Assembly (NCBI GenBank): GCA_002633025.1
Contig: NMRB01000097.1
Span: forward strand, 313,064-377,063
DNA length: 64,000 nt
Direction: 5' to 3'
From: Notospermus geniculatus
Lineage: Eukaryota > Nemertea > Pilidiophora > Heteronemertea > Lineidae
Below, piece after piece: positions 23,066 to 33,200 of this stretch. The position numbers and the translations under genes were made by a program. Under the pieces are notes generated by a model. That model was given only the letters and a program-made list of their open reading frames with translations, was not told the origin of the DNA and did no database searches. The number at the start of each line of letters is the position of its first letter. Within the stretch, counting starts at the first letter, position 1.

Positions 23066-23490
23066 ACGTTGTCAAACATGATCTGTCTAGGGGACATTGT
23101 GCCCAGGAGATCTGGCCAAAAGAAGGTTTTTCACAAAGTGCCCCCTACTGGCCGGAGTGTACAACCAGTAGCGCTAAGTGTCAGTTCAGAGATAGCTTTC
23201 CCCATCGGGTTCCTGTACACCAAGTTTCAAGTTTCTACGCCAAGCGGTTTAGAAACGCGCCACTCAGGGCTTAAAAGATGAGTACATTGCTTAAGATACT
23301 CCTTGAAGTCTCAAAATTCCTCCATTTCAGAAATGAAAAGGTGAAATACTCCACTTCGCAATACTTTACTAATGGAATACTCCTTTGAAGAGTGAAAATA
23401 CTCTTTCAAATTCTGAAGAGAAGAGTGTGATACTCTTTGCCCTCCAAAATTATATGAAGCCCTGACTGTGCCACCCCTGTTAACGACAAC
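23066..23490. mobile_element. 3' fragment of the 1630-2545 family with nested hAT-like element
   Basis: CCCCCTACTGGCC..AAGTTTCAAGTTTCT..AGCGGTTTAGAAACG matches the family, resuming as GTGCCACCCCTGTTAACGAC after the insertion at 23265-23464. Confidence 0.7.
23265..23464. mobile_element. hAT-like MITE nested in a repeat
   Basis: CAGGGCTT and AAGCCCTG termini. The host sequence CGTGCCAC is present on both sides in slightly altered form (CGCGCCAC / TGTGCCAC), consistent with an aged 8-bp duplication. Confidence 0.65.
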
Positions 23491-24044
23491 GTGCCACTAG
23501 AAAACGCTACATGTAATGCTGGGCTTGTACACAGGCTTCGTTTCATTCAGCGTTGGGGACGAGGTTGTCACGTTCATATTTTGTTCACAATCATGTATCG
23601 TTGTTGTAATTGTGCTTTTATTGTACAATTGCTGAGAGAGGGTTGGGTTTGTGGGTACGAGGTGCATTGACGAAGTTGAGCAGCAAACAGACGTGTGCCG
23701 TTCTGGCCTGTATATAGAAGTTATTTCTTGAAATGAAACGTAGTATAATATAAAGTCCGATTTATTTCTTGTGTATGATTCTAAGTAGCCTAATCCACGT
23801 TGTGACCTGTACAATAAAATGTGGGTTTTTACGGATAAATAAATGAATTTTACAGAAGTTACTTTGTTTTTACTGTTTTGTGTCTGTGTTTTGTTTGTTG
23901 TTCAGGCCTAGCCAATTCAGAACAATGGGGACCCTAGCCCACTGCCTCAATAGGTGTCACTAGTGGTTAAAACTATTGAATTGAAAGGGACATTCAAGTC
24001 CTGATCAATTTCCCACACAAAAAAGTATCCATTGTGTAGGACCT
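23490..24044. other. No recognisable feature
   Basis: Short open frames on both strands without domain similarity I can recognise. Confidence 0.35.
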
Positions 24045-24142
24045 GATAATAAGCAAGAAGTCAATCTCCAGAATTCACGAATTTTCGACCCCAACCGGGG
24101 TCTTTTTCAAGTGGAACTTTACAATCTGAAACTCTAGAAAAG
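24045..24142 (-). mobile_element. Retroelement 3'-tail copy
   Basis: About 95% like 29160-29258. Reading minus: CACTTGAAAAAGACCCCGG, hairpin GACCCC..GGGGTC, then GAAAATTCG and TTGTTTATTATC. This layout (hairpin followed by GAAA, then tail) recalls 3' ends of Penelope-like or LINE elements (inference). Confidence 0.55.
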
Positions 24143-24201
24143 ACTGAGCTGAAACCCGAATGTGGAACTAACCTGTGTAGACAGGATGAGTGAGCAATTA
24201 A

Positions 24202-24378
24202 AGCGAATCGAAATCGAAAAAATTTGATTTAGAAATAGAATTTGAAAGGGGACACGGGAAAAAATGTAAACAAACTTCTCCAGAATGTCAACAAAGAAAT
24301 TTTCGTGCATTCTGATTGGCTGAATTTTGTGTTTACAAACACCAGCCAAATGTAAACAAAATCCGCTGTCGATTCGCT
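24202..24378. mobile_element. TTAA-flanked MITE, family 3
   Basis: TTAA at 24198-24201 and 24379-24382 flank AGCGAATCGA..TCGATTCGCT. Confidence 0.65.
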
Positions 24379-24385
24379 TTAAGGA

Positions 24386-24517
24386 AGGAATAGTGTCCAA
24401 GCACCACGGATGGTTGCTGGACCTAATTAAGAGAGTGGATGTAATTAAGGAAAGAAAAGTGTCCAAGCCCCACGGATGGTTGCTGGACCTAATAAAGAGA
24501 GTGGATGTAATTGAGGA
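24386..24517. repeat. Two-copy tandem repeat (about 66 bp)
   Basis: GTGTCCAAGC.CCACGGATGG, then TTGCTGGACCTAAT and AGAGAGTGGATGTAATT, twice. Confidence 0.75.
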
Positions 24518-25439
24518 GAAACTGTAGCTGAAAGAAAAGGGTTTAATAAATATGACATGTGTAATACATAACAAGCCCAAAGCGAAAAGATGCACAAAGG
24601 TCAACATAAGGTCATAAGGCACAAAGGTCAAAGTAAGAGAATATAAAGGAAGTCAACTTCCAGATTTGTAGGAAAAAAACAGAATAGATAATAATGCAAA
24701 TCACTGAGCAATGAGAAGAATAGGGCGAGGAGGAATAGAGCAAAGGGGGGGGGAGGGAAAAACAAGGCCTAGACCAGAAGGGGTGCCACGTGCCCTCCAC
24801 AACTAGAAAACCTAAAACGAAATAGGCCTACCAGGGGGAGAGAATGAGAAGTAATGCCAAACTGCCCTGAAAATAAAGATGGTGAAAGGGATATGAGGAC
24901 TCAGAACCTCAGCATCTTGTGTTAAGACCTGAGGGGGTGATGGTTGTGTAGGACCTGATGTGCTGCCCTCTATCATAGTCATGATCCCCATTCCATTGAA
25001 CAGCCTACTTTGTAATGACATTGGTGTCTTTCAGTCACAGCAGAATGATTTTGACTGACTTGGGAACATTTTTACAGTGCTTTTGCTTATTTTTCATGTA
25101 TTTTCACGGACGCCAACAACAATGGACGATGACAAAAAGGACAATGATGGACACTGCACCATGACTAAAGCTCACCAGATGAACTGAAAAGACCCAGGAA
25201 CACCACTTCTCACCTCACATTAGAGACGAGTGCAAAAGTGGTGTTCCTAGTTCTACTGTGCAAGGGCCTACATGTAGTATAAGTTGTCCTACCAGTTTTC
25301 CATGTCTTCAGTGAGGGCTTTTCTGATGTTTAGATGATGATGATGTCCAATGTCCTGAACACTCCGTATCTACATGAATCATAGTTTGTTCGGTTATCTT
25401 GGCACTGGGGTGTTCCATCCCAATTCCGGTGTTATCTAA

Positions 25440-25860
25440 TCCACGTGTTTCACCTCACAACAGCCAGATAGATTCCGATGTTACACGTATGTAATTCTAC
25501 GTTTTTCACTTCACAACAGTCAGATAGATTCCGATGTTATGTAATGCACGTTTTTCACCTCACAACAGCCAGACAGATTCCGGTGTTATGTAATCCACGT
25601 TTTTCACCTCACAACAGCCAGACAGATTCCGATGTTATGTAATCCACGTTATTCACCTCACAACAGCCAGATAGATTCCGATGTTATGTAATCCACATTT
25701 TTCACCTCACAACAGCTGGACAGATTTATATGGCATGTTATGTAATCCACATTTTTCACCTCACAACAGCCAGACAGATTCCTATGGCATGTTATGTAAT
25801 CTACGTTTTTCACCTCACAACTGAGATAGATTCCGATATTGTGTAATCCATGTTTTCACC
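25440..25860. repeat. Minisatellite, about 50-bp unit, about 8 copies
   Basis: GTAATCCACGTTTTTCACCT, CACAACAGCCAGACAGATTC and CGATGTTAT in order, repeated with small changes. Confidence 0.85.
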
Positions 25861-25924
25861 AAAGTTACCACAACAGCCTGAATCTGCAAACATAAAGAAA
25901 TTGCCATGAAAAGGTCTCTCAGGA

Positions 25925-26285
25925 TATCTCATGGACATTTGTCCCCTCGACATCTCCCCCTTTAGGACATTTCCCCCTGAGGACATTTCCCCCTGACATC
26001 TCCCCTTTAGGACATTTCCCCTGAGGACATCTGTCCCCTGGACAACTCCCCTAAAGGACAAAATCCCCTGAGGACATCTGTCCCCTGGACATCTCCCCTA
26101 ACATTCCTAAAGGACATTTCTCTGGAGGACATCTCCCCTGGACATCTCCCCTTTAGGACATTTCCCCCTGAGGACATCCCCTGGACATCTGTCCCCTGAA
26201 TGTCTCCCCCAAAGGACATTTCCACCTGAGGACATCTGTCCCCTGAATGCCCCCCCCAAAGGACATTTCCCCCTGAGGACCCCTG
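25925..26285. repeat. GGACAT..CCCC tandem repeat
   Basis: About 18- to 36-bp higher-order units built from GGACATTTCCCCCTGA and GGACATCTGTCCCCTG. Short words are palindromic (GGACA..TGTCC). Confidence 0.8.
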
Positions 26286-26297
26286 TAGGGGTTTTAA

Positions 26298-26522
26298 GGG
26301 ACTATATATAGTCAACAAGCTATTTATTAGGCTCACTCAGTGTCGTCACTTAGGCCTATTGATCACAGGTTGCGCTAGCAGTGGACAACCGATTTTGGCT
26401 CAAATGTTGACAGTTTAGTGTATTTTACTTGCAATACAATGTCAGAGTTAGATTCTCATGCCAACTGATCGGCGTAATGCGCACATCAAAATGCCTCGGA
26501 GCAGGCTGCCTGTAGAGTCCCT
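26298..26522. mobile_element. TTAA-flanked MITE, family 2
   Basis: TTAA at 26294-26297 and 26523-26526. Right end AGAGTCCCTTTAA. Shares an internal block with 21677-21877. Confidence 0.65.
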
Positions 26523-26526
26523 TTAA

Positions 26527-27211
26527 AACGTGATACATCAACCTAGGGCCTATACATTCCCTGTACATTCAGCGTTTGTCACCTTTTTGGGATTTAAAAA
26601 TGGCGGCCAACTTGCAAATGGGGAGCGCCAATTGGTCACGTGATGACTACTGATAGAGCAGACGAGACACCTAGCGTTGACCTAGGCCCATTGTTCGAGA
26701 TGCGGTTCACCAAGCACGGCCAATCACACCTTGAATCGTCATGAATAATAGGTGGCATTGGTGTACTATCAGTTCAAAACCACGCGTATATTCTCGCGTG
26801 GTCTGCGTGATCGGGGTTCCCTATTGTCCCTTGGCCTATTTCAGTCGCCGAAACTTGACAAAATTTATCTAGGGCCTACATGAAACTTTCCATGCTATAA
26901 TGAGAGAAGATTTCTGTAAAAGCATGATAATTACTGTACTTACACAAGTCGCTCGATCTGTGTCCTTTTTTTATCGAAAAGAATCCAACCGTCCCGCTCG
27001 GAATCATGGAATAATGGTAGGCCCTACAGAACACGCGGCAGTTACACTGGTCTGGTGTCCTCTCTAGCCACTCCGCTACGTGCAGAAATCGCAAACGCGA
27101 TGCCTGTCCACGAGTAAGCGGAACGGCTCGACAGAGAATGAGTCCAGCGGCAGGTCAGCCAGACGTAATTACATGATACAATGTAGGCCTATAGTCTGAC
27201 TCAGGCTAGAG
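26527..27211. other. No recognisable gene
   Basis: No clear repeats or exons seen. The open frame on minus at 26876-27094 has no domain I recognise. Confidence 0.35.
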
Positions 27212-27438
27212 NNNNNNNNNNNNNNNNNNNNNNNNNNNNNNNNNNNNNNNNNNNNNNNNNNNNNNNNNNNNNNNNNNNNNNNNNNNNNNNNNNNNNNNNN
27301 NNNNNNNNNNNNNNNNNNNNNNNNNNNNNNNNNNNNNNNNNNNNNNNNNNNNNNNNNNNNNNNNNNNNNNNNNNNNNNNNNNNNNNNNNNNNNNNNNNNN
27401 NNNNNNNNNNNNNNNNNNNNNNNNNNNNNNNNNNNNNN
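27212..27438. other. Assembly gap (227 N)
   Basis: Unknown bases. The two long open frames on minus that cross it are artefacts. Confidence 0.95.
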
Positions 27439-27439
27439 A

Positions 27440-27568
27440 TTTGTTGATGCCAGTATCTTGCCAAGGGCCAAAAACATAGGGAAGGAACTTGTTGCCAGTG
27501 CTCTACCTGGCCTCGGAGACAAGTTATTCAAGAAACAAAAGTGTGACAGACAAAATATCAACTTTTGA
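27440..27568 (+). CDS. Possible C-terminal coding fragment cut by the gap
   Basis: Directly after the gap a frame of 42 codons runs open to TGA at 27566-27568. It is amphipathic and basic (for example RAKNIGKELV and GDKLFKK), unlike the surrounding repeats. Similar basic helical C-termini occur in proteins of some mobile elements, but I do not recognise the family. It could equally be chance. The upstream part is inside the gap. Confidence 0.25.
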   Translation, partial: FVDASILPRAKNIGKELVASALPGLGDKLFKKQKCDRQNINF

Positions 27569-27719
27569 TATATCAATTTCACCATGAACCAGGTATCGGA
27601 GACCTGAAATTTTCATTCCATCTTGTAGCTCAGGTCATGTTACCTAGGGGTAGGTCAGATTTCCAGGTCTGTAGCTCTTGCAGGAACAAAGTTACAGGTG
27701 TGACAGACTGAACAGACAG

Positions 27720-27745
27720 ATAGACACACGCACGCACGCACGCAT

Positions 27746-27784
<39 letters not shown>

Positions 27785-27797
27785 CCCACCCACACAC
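27720..27797. repeat. (ACGC)n microsatellite
   Basis: About 17 tetranucleotide units with one ATGC variant. Confidence 0.9.
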
Positions 27798-28275
27798 AGA
27801 CCCAGACACCATAACCAAACCAATATGTTTTTTTCCGGTCTTGAGATCGGAAATCATAAAAATCGGAAATTTACGGACACTTGTCGGCATTTGGCATTTC
27901 TCAGTGTCTGCACGACATAATCTCATGGACCCTAAATTACAATTCATTAATATTTATATTAATTATGTCTTTTCTACTCTGCATGATATTTCGTTATTTC
28001 CACGGACCCGGGGGAAGGGAGGGGTCATTAAATTTGCCGCATATAAAGAGCCAGGAAACGGAAATTAGAGTTGTTTTCAAGCGGATACTCAAACGGACAG
28101 GTCGGAGGCGACAACCGCATCGGACTTTTTTGAGGAAGGTTTGCAGTGGTGACCTTCCTTCGTCCACCGATTCTGCTTTGGACGTATGATGGGATAATCG
28201 GAAGGCCCCGCCCACATTTCTCGTAATTTGTTTGACTTGGCTAAAGAAACAGGGCAGACGTCGTTTGCGGCTAAA

Positions 28276-28525
28276 ATGGGGAGTTTTCGCGAAGCTCCCG
28301 AAACGCCAACGGGAACGCCAATCCCATTCTGTGCAAGAGAGCGCCGAACAAGGATCGACTTCCGCGTTGGCGTTTCGAGGGCTTTGCGAAAATCAGGGAG
28401 TTTTCGCAGAGCCCCCGAAACGCCAACGCAAACGTCCGTCCTTTTGTTCGGTGCTCTGTTCGTGGCATCGAACAATGGGTTTGGCGTTCCCGTTGGCGTT
28501 TCGGGGGCCTAGCGAAAACTCCCTA
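28276..28525. mobile_element. Two adjacent foldback MITEs (GGGAGTTTTCGC family)
   Basis: GGGAGTTTTCGCGAAGC..CCCGAAACGCCAACG and inverse arms occur twice, back to back. All overlapping open frames on both strands come from these palindromes. Confidence 0.75.
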
Positions 28526-28890
28526 CCGAGGACGCGGTTGGTCGCGGCATTTTGCCCGGGGCATTTTGTAATGGGAAGGAGACGATTGGTCGAGGCATAC
28601 ACTCACTGGAAAAGAGACGATTGGTCGCGGCATTTCGACTGGGAAAAGGAGAGCGTTGATTGGTTGAAAATGTCACGTGACATCGGTCAGTGGTAAGTGA
28701 CGCCTTTTTTTCTGATGAACAAACCAGCATTGTTTGGAATTCAGCACGAAAGTGAAAGAAATCTTCTTCATTGCGGCTGAAGCCGGTGACAGACTGGCGC
28801 GTACGCAGCGCGTCCTGCAGGCGTTCCGCCAATCAGATTCTTCGGTAGGTGTTTCGGTCCGTGTTACCGCCTCCCTGATTGGTTGAACGC
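28525..28890. promoter_or_regulatory. CCAAT-box-rich, CpG-containing candidate promoter region
   Basis: ATTGG/CCAAT occurs repeatedly (GATTGGTCG twice, GATTGGTTG twice, GCCAATCAG) with an E-box-like TCACGTGA near 28673, about 1.3 kb upstream of the first recognised exon of gene copy 1. The equivalent region of copy 2 is 39715-40060. No TATA box or transcription start could be fixed. Confidence 0.3.
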
Positions 28891-29159
28891 CTCCAGACGC
28901 GTTGCTTACACGCCAGTCTGTCACCGCCTTTCAGGCATCATGGTGATGTTGTTGAGCGTGAAGTGAACTTCCCAACACTTTCATGGGTCGTTACTTAATA
29001 TATTTATAAGAATTACACCTTAATTAGAGTGAAAATGAAGTGAATCAAGCTCCCTTGAGAACAGATTTTAATTACATGCAGTTTTACCTGAATAATTAAT
29101 GGGCACCGATAGAGACGCTTTCGTGACGAAGTTCGAAATGAAATGAAAACATCTCACAT

Positions 29160-29258
29160 CGATAATAAACAAGAAGTCAATCTCCAGAATTCACGAATTT
29201 TCGACCCCAACCGGGGTCTTTTTCAAGTGGAACTTTACAATCTGAAACTCTAGAAAAG
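29160..29258 (-). mobile_element. 99-bp retroposed tail in copy 1 only
   Basis: Flanked by the 11-bp direct repeat ACATCTCACAT (29149-29159 and 29259-29269). Copy 2 has a single ACATTTCACAT at the same place. Sequence as at 24045-24142. Long, non-fixed target duplications fit target-primed retroposition. Confidence 0.8.
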
Positions 29259-29277
29259 ACATCTCACATTCAGTACA

Positions 29278-29392
29278 GACTTTTCGCAAAGCCCCCGAAA
29301 CGTCAACGTGAATCCCATTGTTCGATGCCACGAAGAGAGCACCGAACAAAAGGCTAGACGTTCGCGTTGGCGTTTTGCGAAAACACCCTAAT
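29278..29392. mobile_element. Foldback MITE (AGTTTTCGC family)
   Basis: CTTTTCGCAAAGCCCCCGAAA and inverse arm CGTTGGCGTTTTGCGAAAA; interrupted in copy 2 by 40399-40635. Confidence 0.6.
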
Positions 29393-29659
29393 AATCGTGG
29401 AGCCACGCGAGATTTGAGGTGCCGGTGTTTGTTTTGGATCTTTGTGAACATTACTTAAATTCATTTGATTAAAGTTGTTTTTCTGAAGGATATTATTGCA
29501 GACTTCGGCCCGGAGACAAGTAAGGTAAGTACAAGTATGTTTCAACAAAACGAGCACAAGAATCATGTTTTTAAAAAAACAGCACCACCCTAAAATGGCC
29601 TCGGCCAACTGCGCCTGTCGTCGCGCCAGCCGCCAGCGCAATTTGCTGCCATTTAATGT

Positions 29660-29995
29660 ATTCAGCAATGTAAATCCTTCTTGTCCACAGTGTCAACACC
29701 ATGAAGTTGTGTATTTGCGAATCTAATCCTTCTTGTCCATAGTGTCAACACCCTGGAGTTAGGCCTATGTATTTGCGAATCTAATCCTTCTTGTCCATAG
29801 TGTGAGCACCATGAAGTTACGTAATCCTTCTTGTCCATAGTGTGAACACCCTGAATTTATGTATTCACGAATCTAATCCTTCTTGTCCATAGTGTGATCA
29901 CCATGAAGTTATGTATTCACGAATCTAATCGTTTTTGTCCATAGCGTCAAGACCCTGAAGTCATGTATTCGCGAATCTAATCCTTGTCCATGTTG
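29660..29995. repeat. Minisatellite upstream of gene copy 1
   Basis: Unit of about 50 bp: TAATCCTTCTTGTCCATAGT, GTCAACACCATGAAGTTATG, TATTCGCGAATC. About six units. Confidence 0.85.
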
Positions 29996-30055
29996 TCCCT
30001 GTGAATGGGACTGCACATTCACAAAATGTTTCAAGTTCTCTACCCATATTTTTAG

Positions 30056-30229
30056 TACCAGGCGAGTGGTTAGATTGGCAGGACTGGGGCAGCTGTTCAC
30101 AAACATGCGGGGGAGGTGTCCGAGAAAGAAAAAGACAATGCGATATGACGACCCACGGCAAACTGACTGCACCGTGTGTAGGCGACGACAAGGAGACAAA
30201 GGAATGCAATACTTTTGATTGCAAGCCAC
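30056..30229 (+). CDS. Copy 1 exon a: TSP1 repeat
   Basis: Starts after TTTTTAG, ends before GTAAGT; 174 bp, phase 1 in and out. Reads GEWLDWQDWGSCSQTCGGG, then RKRQC, then six cysteines in TSP1 order ending FDCKP. Copy 2 has K for the Q before TCGGG. Confidence 0.85.
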
Positions 30230-33200
30230 GTAAGTTAAAGGGAGTGGCCCGTATTTTAGAATGCTCCTCAACGTTAAAGGAGTTCCTCAAGGCTATTGTT
30301 CTCAACAGGAGAACAATAACCTTGGGGAACTACTTTACGTTGAGGAGCATTCTAAAATACGGCCCATTGTGTCTACAACAGCTGGAGGAATTTCTCAGAT
30401 GAAGTGCCATGCAACTGCTTGTGGCAAAAATACTTCAGCCTATAGTAGGCCTATGGCTGACGGAGGCCGAAAAAGCCTTACCACATCCCGATCTCGTTTC
30501 GTTCCCTTGGGGGATTTTATCCGCCCTGGTGTTGCCGATCTGGCTCAAGAATTGTCCCACTTGTCCGGAACGCCCTGAGCTGACAGTGGTTGCTTCGGCT
30601 TCAGACGGCCTACATCACGATTGGCTGATGAAACCTGGATCACGATTGGCTGATGAAACCTGGATCACGATTAACTGATAAAGCTTGCATCGTGATTGGC
30701 TGATAAGGGCTGCGTTACCTCGATTACGATCGGCTGATGAAGCGTGCATCGCGATTGGCTGATGAAACCTGCATCTCATTGGTCGATGAAGCCTGAAGAC
30801 ACTAGAGTATTTTAGATCGCGTACGATGGACGAAAACGTATGATTTTTTTCCAGGGAAGTCCTGTTCGGTGCTGTACGAGGTGGGTCTACGTGATAGCGT
30901 GAATGCGACCATCGATCCTGACGGGGCGGCGACCGGAGTCGAACCCTTTAATGTGTACTGCAACATGACCGTAGAGGGGGGCCTGACACAAATCGGTAGG
31001 TGGCCGTTCGACCATGGTTGTCTAGCAGGCCTATCTATTCATAAGGTGCTGCTCCATCTGCGAGTTTTCTCGCGCAAGCTGGTTCTCAACGGGCAGTTCA
31101 ACCACATAAAACTGCGGACAATCGTTTATGCCATTGATGTCAATAGAGAGGTTTCGCAAGCGCCCGGTTAGGCCCTACGACGACGTTTATCTATTGTGTG
31201 GGTATACCCAAACAATAGATAAACGTCGTCGTATGGCCTAACCGGGCGCTTGCAAAACCTCCCTATCGTCAGCATAATCCGTACCAACAGTGGTGAATTG
31301 TCCATATTGGGAAAAAACTCGCACGTGGAGTAGCGCCTATAGTTTCGACGGCCCCGCCATCTTGGTCTCTACGAAGATTTTGTGCGCGCCCACTTCTGGG
31401 AGTTTGCAAAAGATTTCGCATCGCACCGCACCTGCAGTGTGAGCAAGGCTTTAGAGAATTTCCTTTTCCTTTTCATCTCAGTACATGACCGCATGAAGTA
31501 CACCAAAGTGACGGGCTGGGAGACGCCATGTTCGTACCACGCCCTACTCAAATATGAGGTCACCCTGACCCAGATTATCGCTTTAATGGACATCTCCACT
31601 TCATGCAAACAGTACATCTCCTGGAAGTGTCGATCCGCCCAGTTCGAGTACCCTCATGAAAAAGACCGTAAGACCACGTACTGGGAGAACAGGGACCGTA
31701 AGGGTGTCAAGTACTTCGGAGGGGCTAGTCCAGGTAAGGGTGCGCCTGAATTTCTCTCAGAGTCTAGCGAATGAAACGGGTGGGAGTGACTTCAAAGCGT
31801 CCACCCTTCTTGGGAGTCGGTTAAGTAATCGCCCTATAATAGAGAGGATGCGCAGCTTTCCGACTCCCAACTACGAGAATGAATTGCAGTCCGCTGTGGA
31901 CATCCTTGATAAAAACGATTTGATAGACGTTTGCAAATCGTAAAATGCCATAACTTTGTGGCAGAATAATTTTGACTCGTAATCGGAAGTGCGCATAAAT
32001 CGCAAATATCGTAGTCGTCATAGTCGTGTCTCAAAGTCGTAACGACTAGGATCACGACTTCAATATTCATTATTTATCCGCACTTCCGATTTATTAGGCC
32101 AATTTTTCTGCCTTCAATTTATGGTGTTTGACAAATTGAAAACTTCTATCGCATCGTTTTTATCAAGGATGTCCATAGCGGACTGCAATTCATTCTCGTA
32201 GTTGAAGTCGGAGTCGGAAAGTTGCGCATCCTCTCTAATGGCGAGTTAACAGCTATGGCAAATTAAAGGGCCTCTAGAGGCAGCCCAGCATGGCTGGGGA
32301 AAACCCCGGGGAAAACCCAGGTTCAATACCTCGTAATGGTGATTAACGTTAAAGTGGCGCCGCCTAGCTGAAGAACCGGTACTGATAGTAGCCTAATGGC
32401 GAGCTGCCTCTAGAGGCCCTTTAACAAGTTGACAGCTGACAGCTATGGCAAGTTGACGAGGTGACAGCTATGGCAAGTTAACGAGTCGCTGGCAGCTATG
32501 GCAAGTTGACGAGGTGACATCTGACAACTATGGCAAGTTAACGAGTTGACAGTTGAGAGTTATGGCAAGTTGAGACGACAGCTCCACATGTGGCAGATGA
32601 TGTATTCCGTGAATGTCTGTCACTTCCTTTTGTTTTCAGGGACAGCGAACTGTGCCTGTGGAGAAGACAAATCCTGCTTTAAGCCAGAAAAAAAATGTAA
32701 CTGTGATACTAATGACTATACTTGGCGTGAGGATGCGGGATTCCTTACCTACATGCCTGATTTACCTGTGACTGGCTTCTGTGCTGGTGATACATGTAAG
32801 TGACTTATATGGTTGTTGTCCATACACTCACATTTTTCACATTTAAGCCAGCCATACACGATCAATATTATTGCACAATATGGGGCCCAAAATAGGGATG
32901 TGCTTCTGGCATGATGGGTGGAAGAAAGATTGGCAATAATATCACCCATTTTGGCCCTCATATTGTGCAATAATATTGAACATGTATGGGCCGCTTAAGT
33001 CACATGACACCCATTTTGGCCCTCATATTGTGCAATAATATTGAACATGTATGGGCAGCTTTACTCATCTGCCCCAGGTTTGAGCAGACAATATCTTTTG
33101 CTGAAGTTTTCTAGAAGCTTTGGATATGAATTGGAAAGAATTTGAAGAAACATTCTTCAGATGGTTGATAGGAACTTGGAGGAATTATACTGACAGGAGG

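Noticed and set aside
22804-23281. 156- and 96-codon ORFs on plus
   Set aside because: The C-terminal parts translate a fragment of the 1630-2545 repeat family; no independent coding signal.
24134-24631. 165-codon minus ORF with hydrophobic, repeated sequence
   Set aside because: The repeated peptide comes from the 66-bp tandem repeat at 24386-24517, and the rest overlaps a TTAA-flanked MITE; no domain recognised.
27169-27585. 138-codon minus ORF
   Set aside because: Most of it is N. The plus-strand fragment at 27440-27568 is the only part worth noting.
28228-28832. Overlapping ORFs of 94-154 codons on both strands
   Set aside because: They arise from stop-poor arms of the GGGAGTTTTCGC palindromes; the same peptides recur in inverse frames and at 39273-39778.
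29504-29527. Possible 5' exon between TTGCAG and GTAAGT upstream of gene copy 1
   Set aside because: Splice-like ends are present in both copies, but there is no start codon and the sequence differs between copies at several positions; not enough to call.
30997-31171. Extension of exon b as an open frame (RWPFDHGCLAG..)
   Set aside because: A good GT donor lies at 30996, the phase matches the next exon, and the known domain continues only in exon c; the open frame runs into a MITE.
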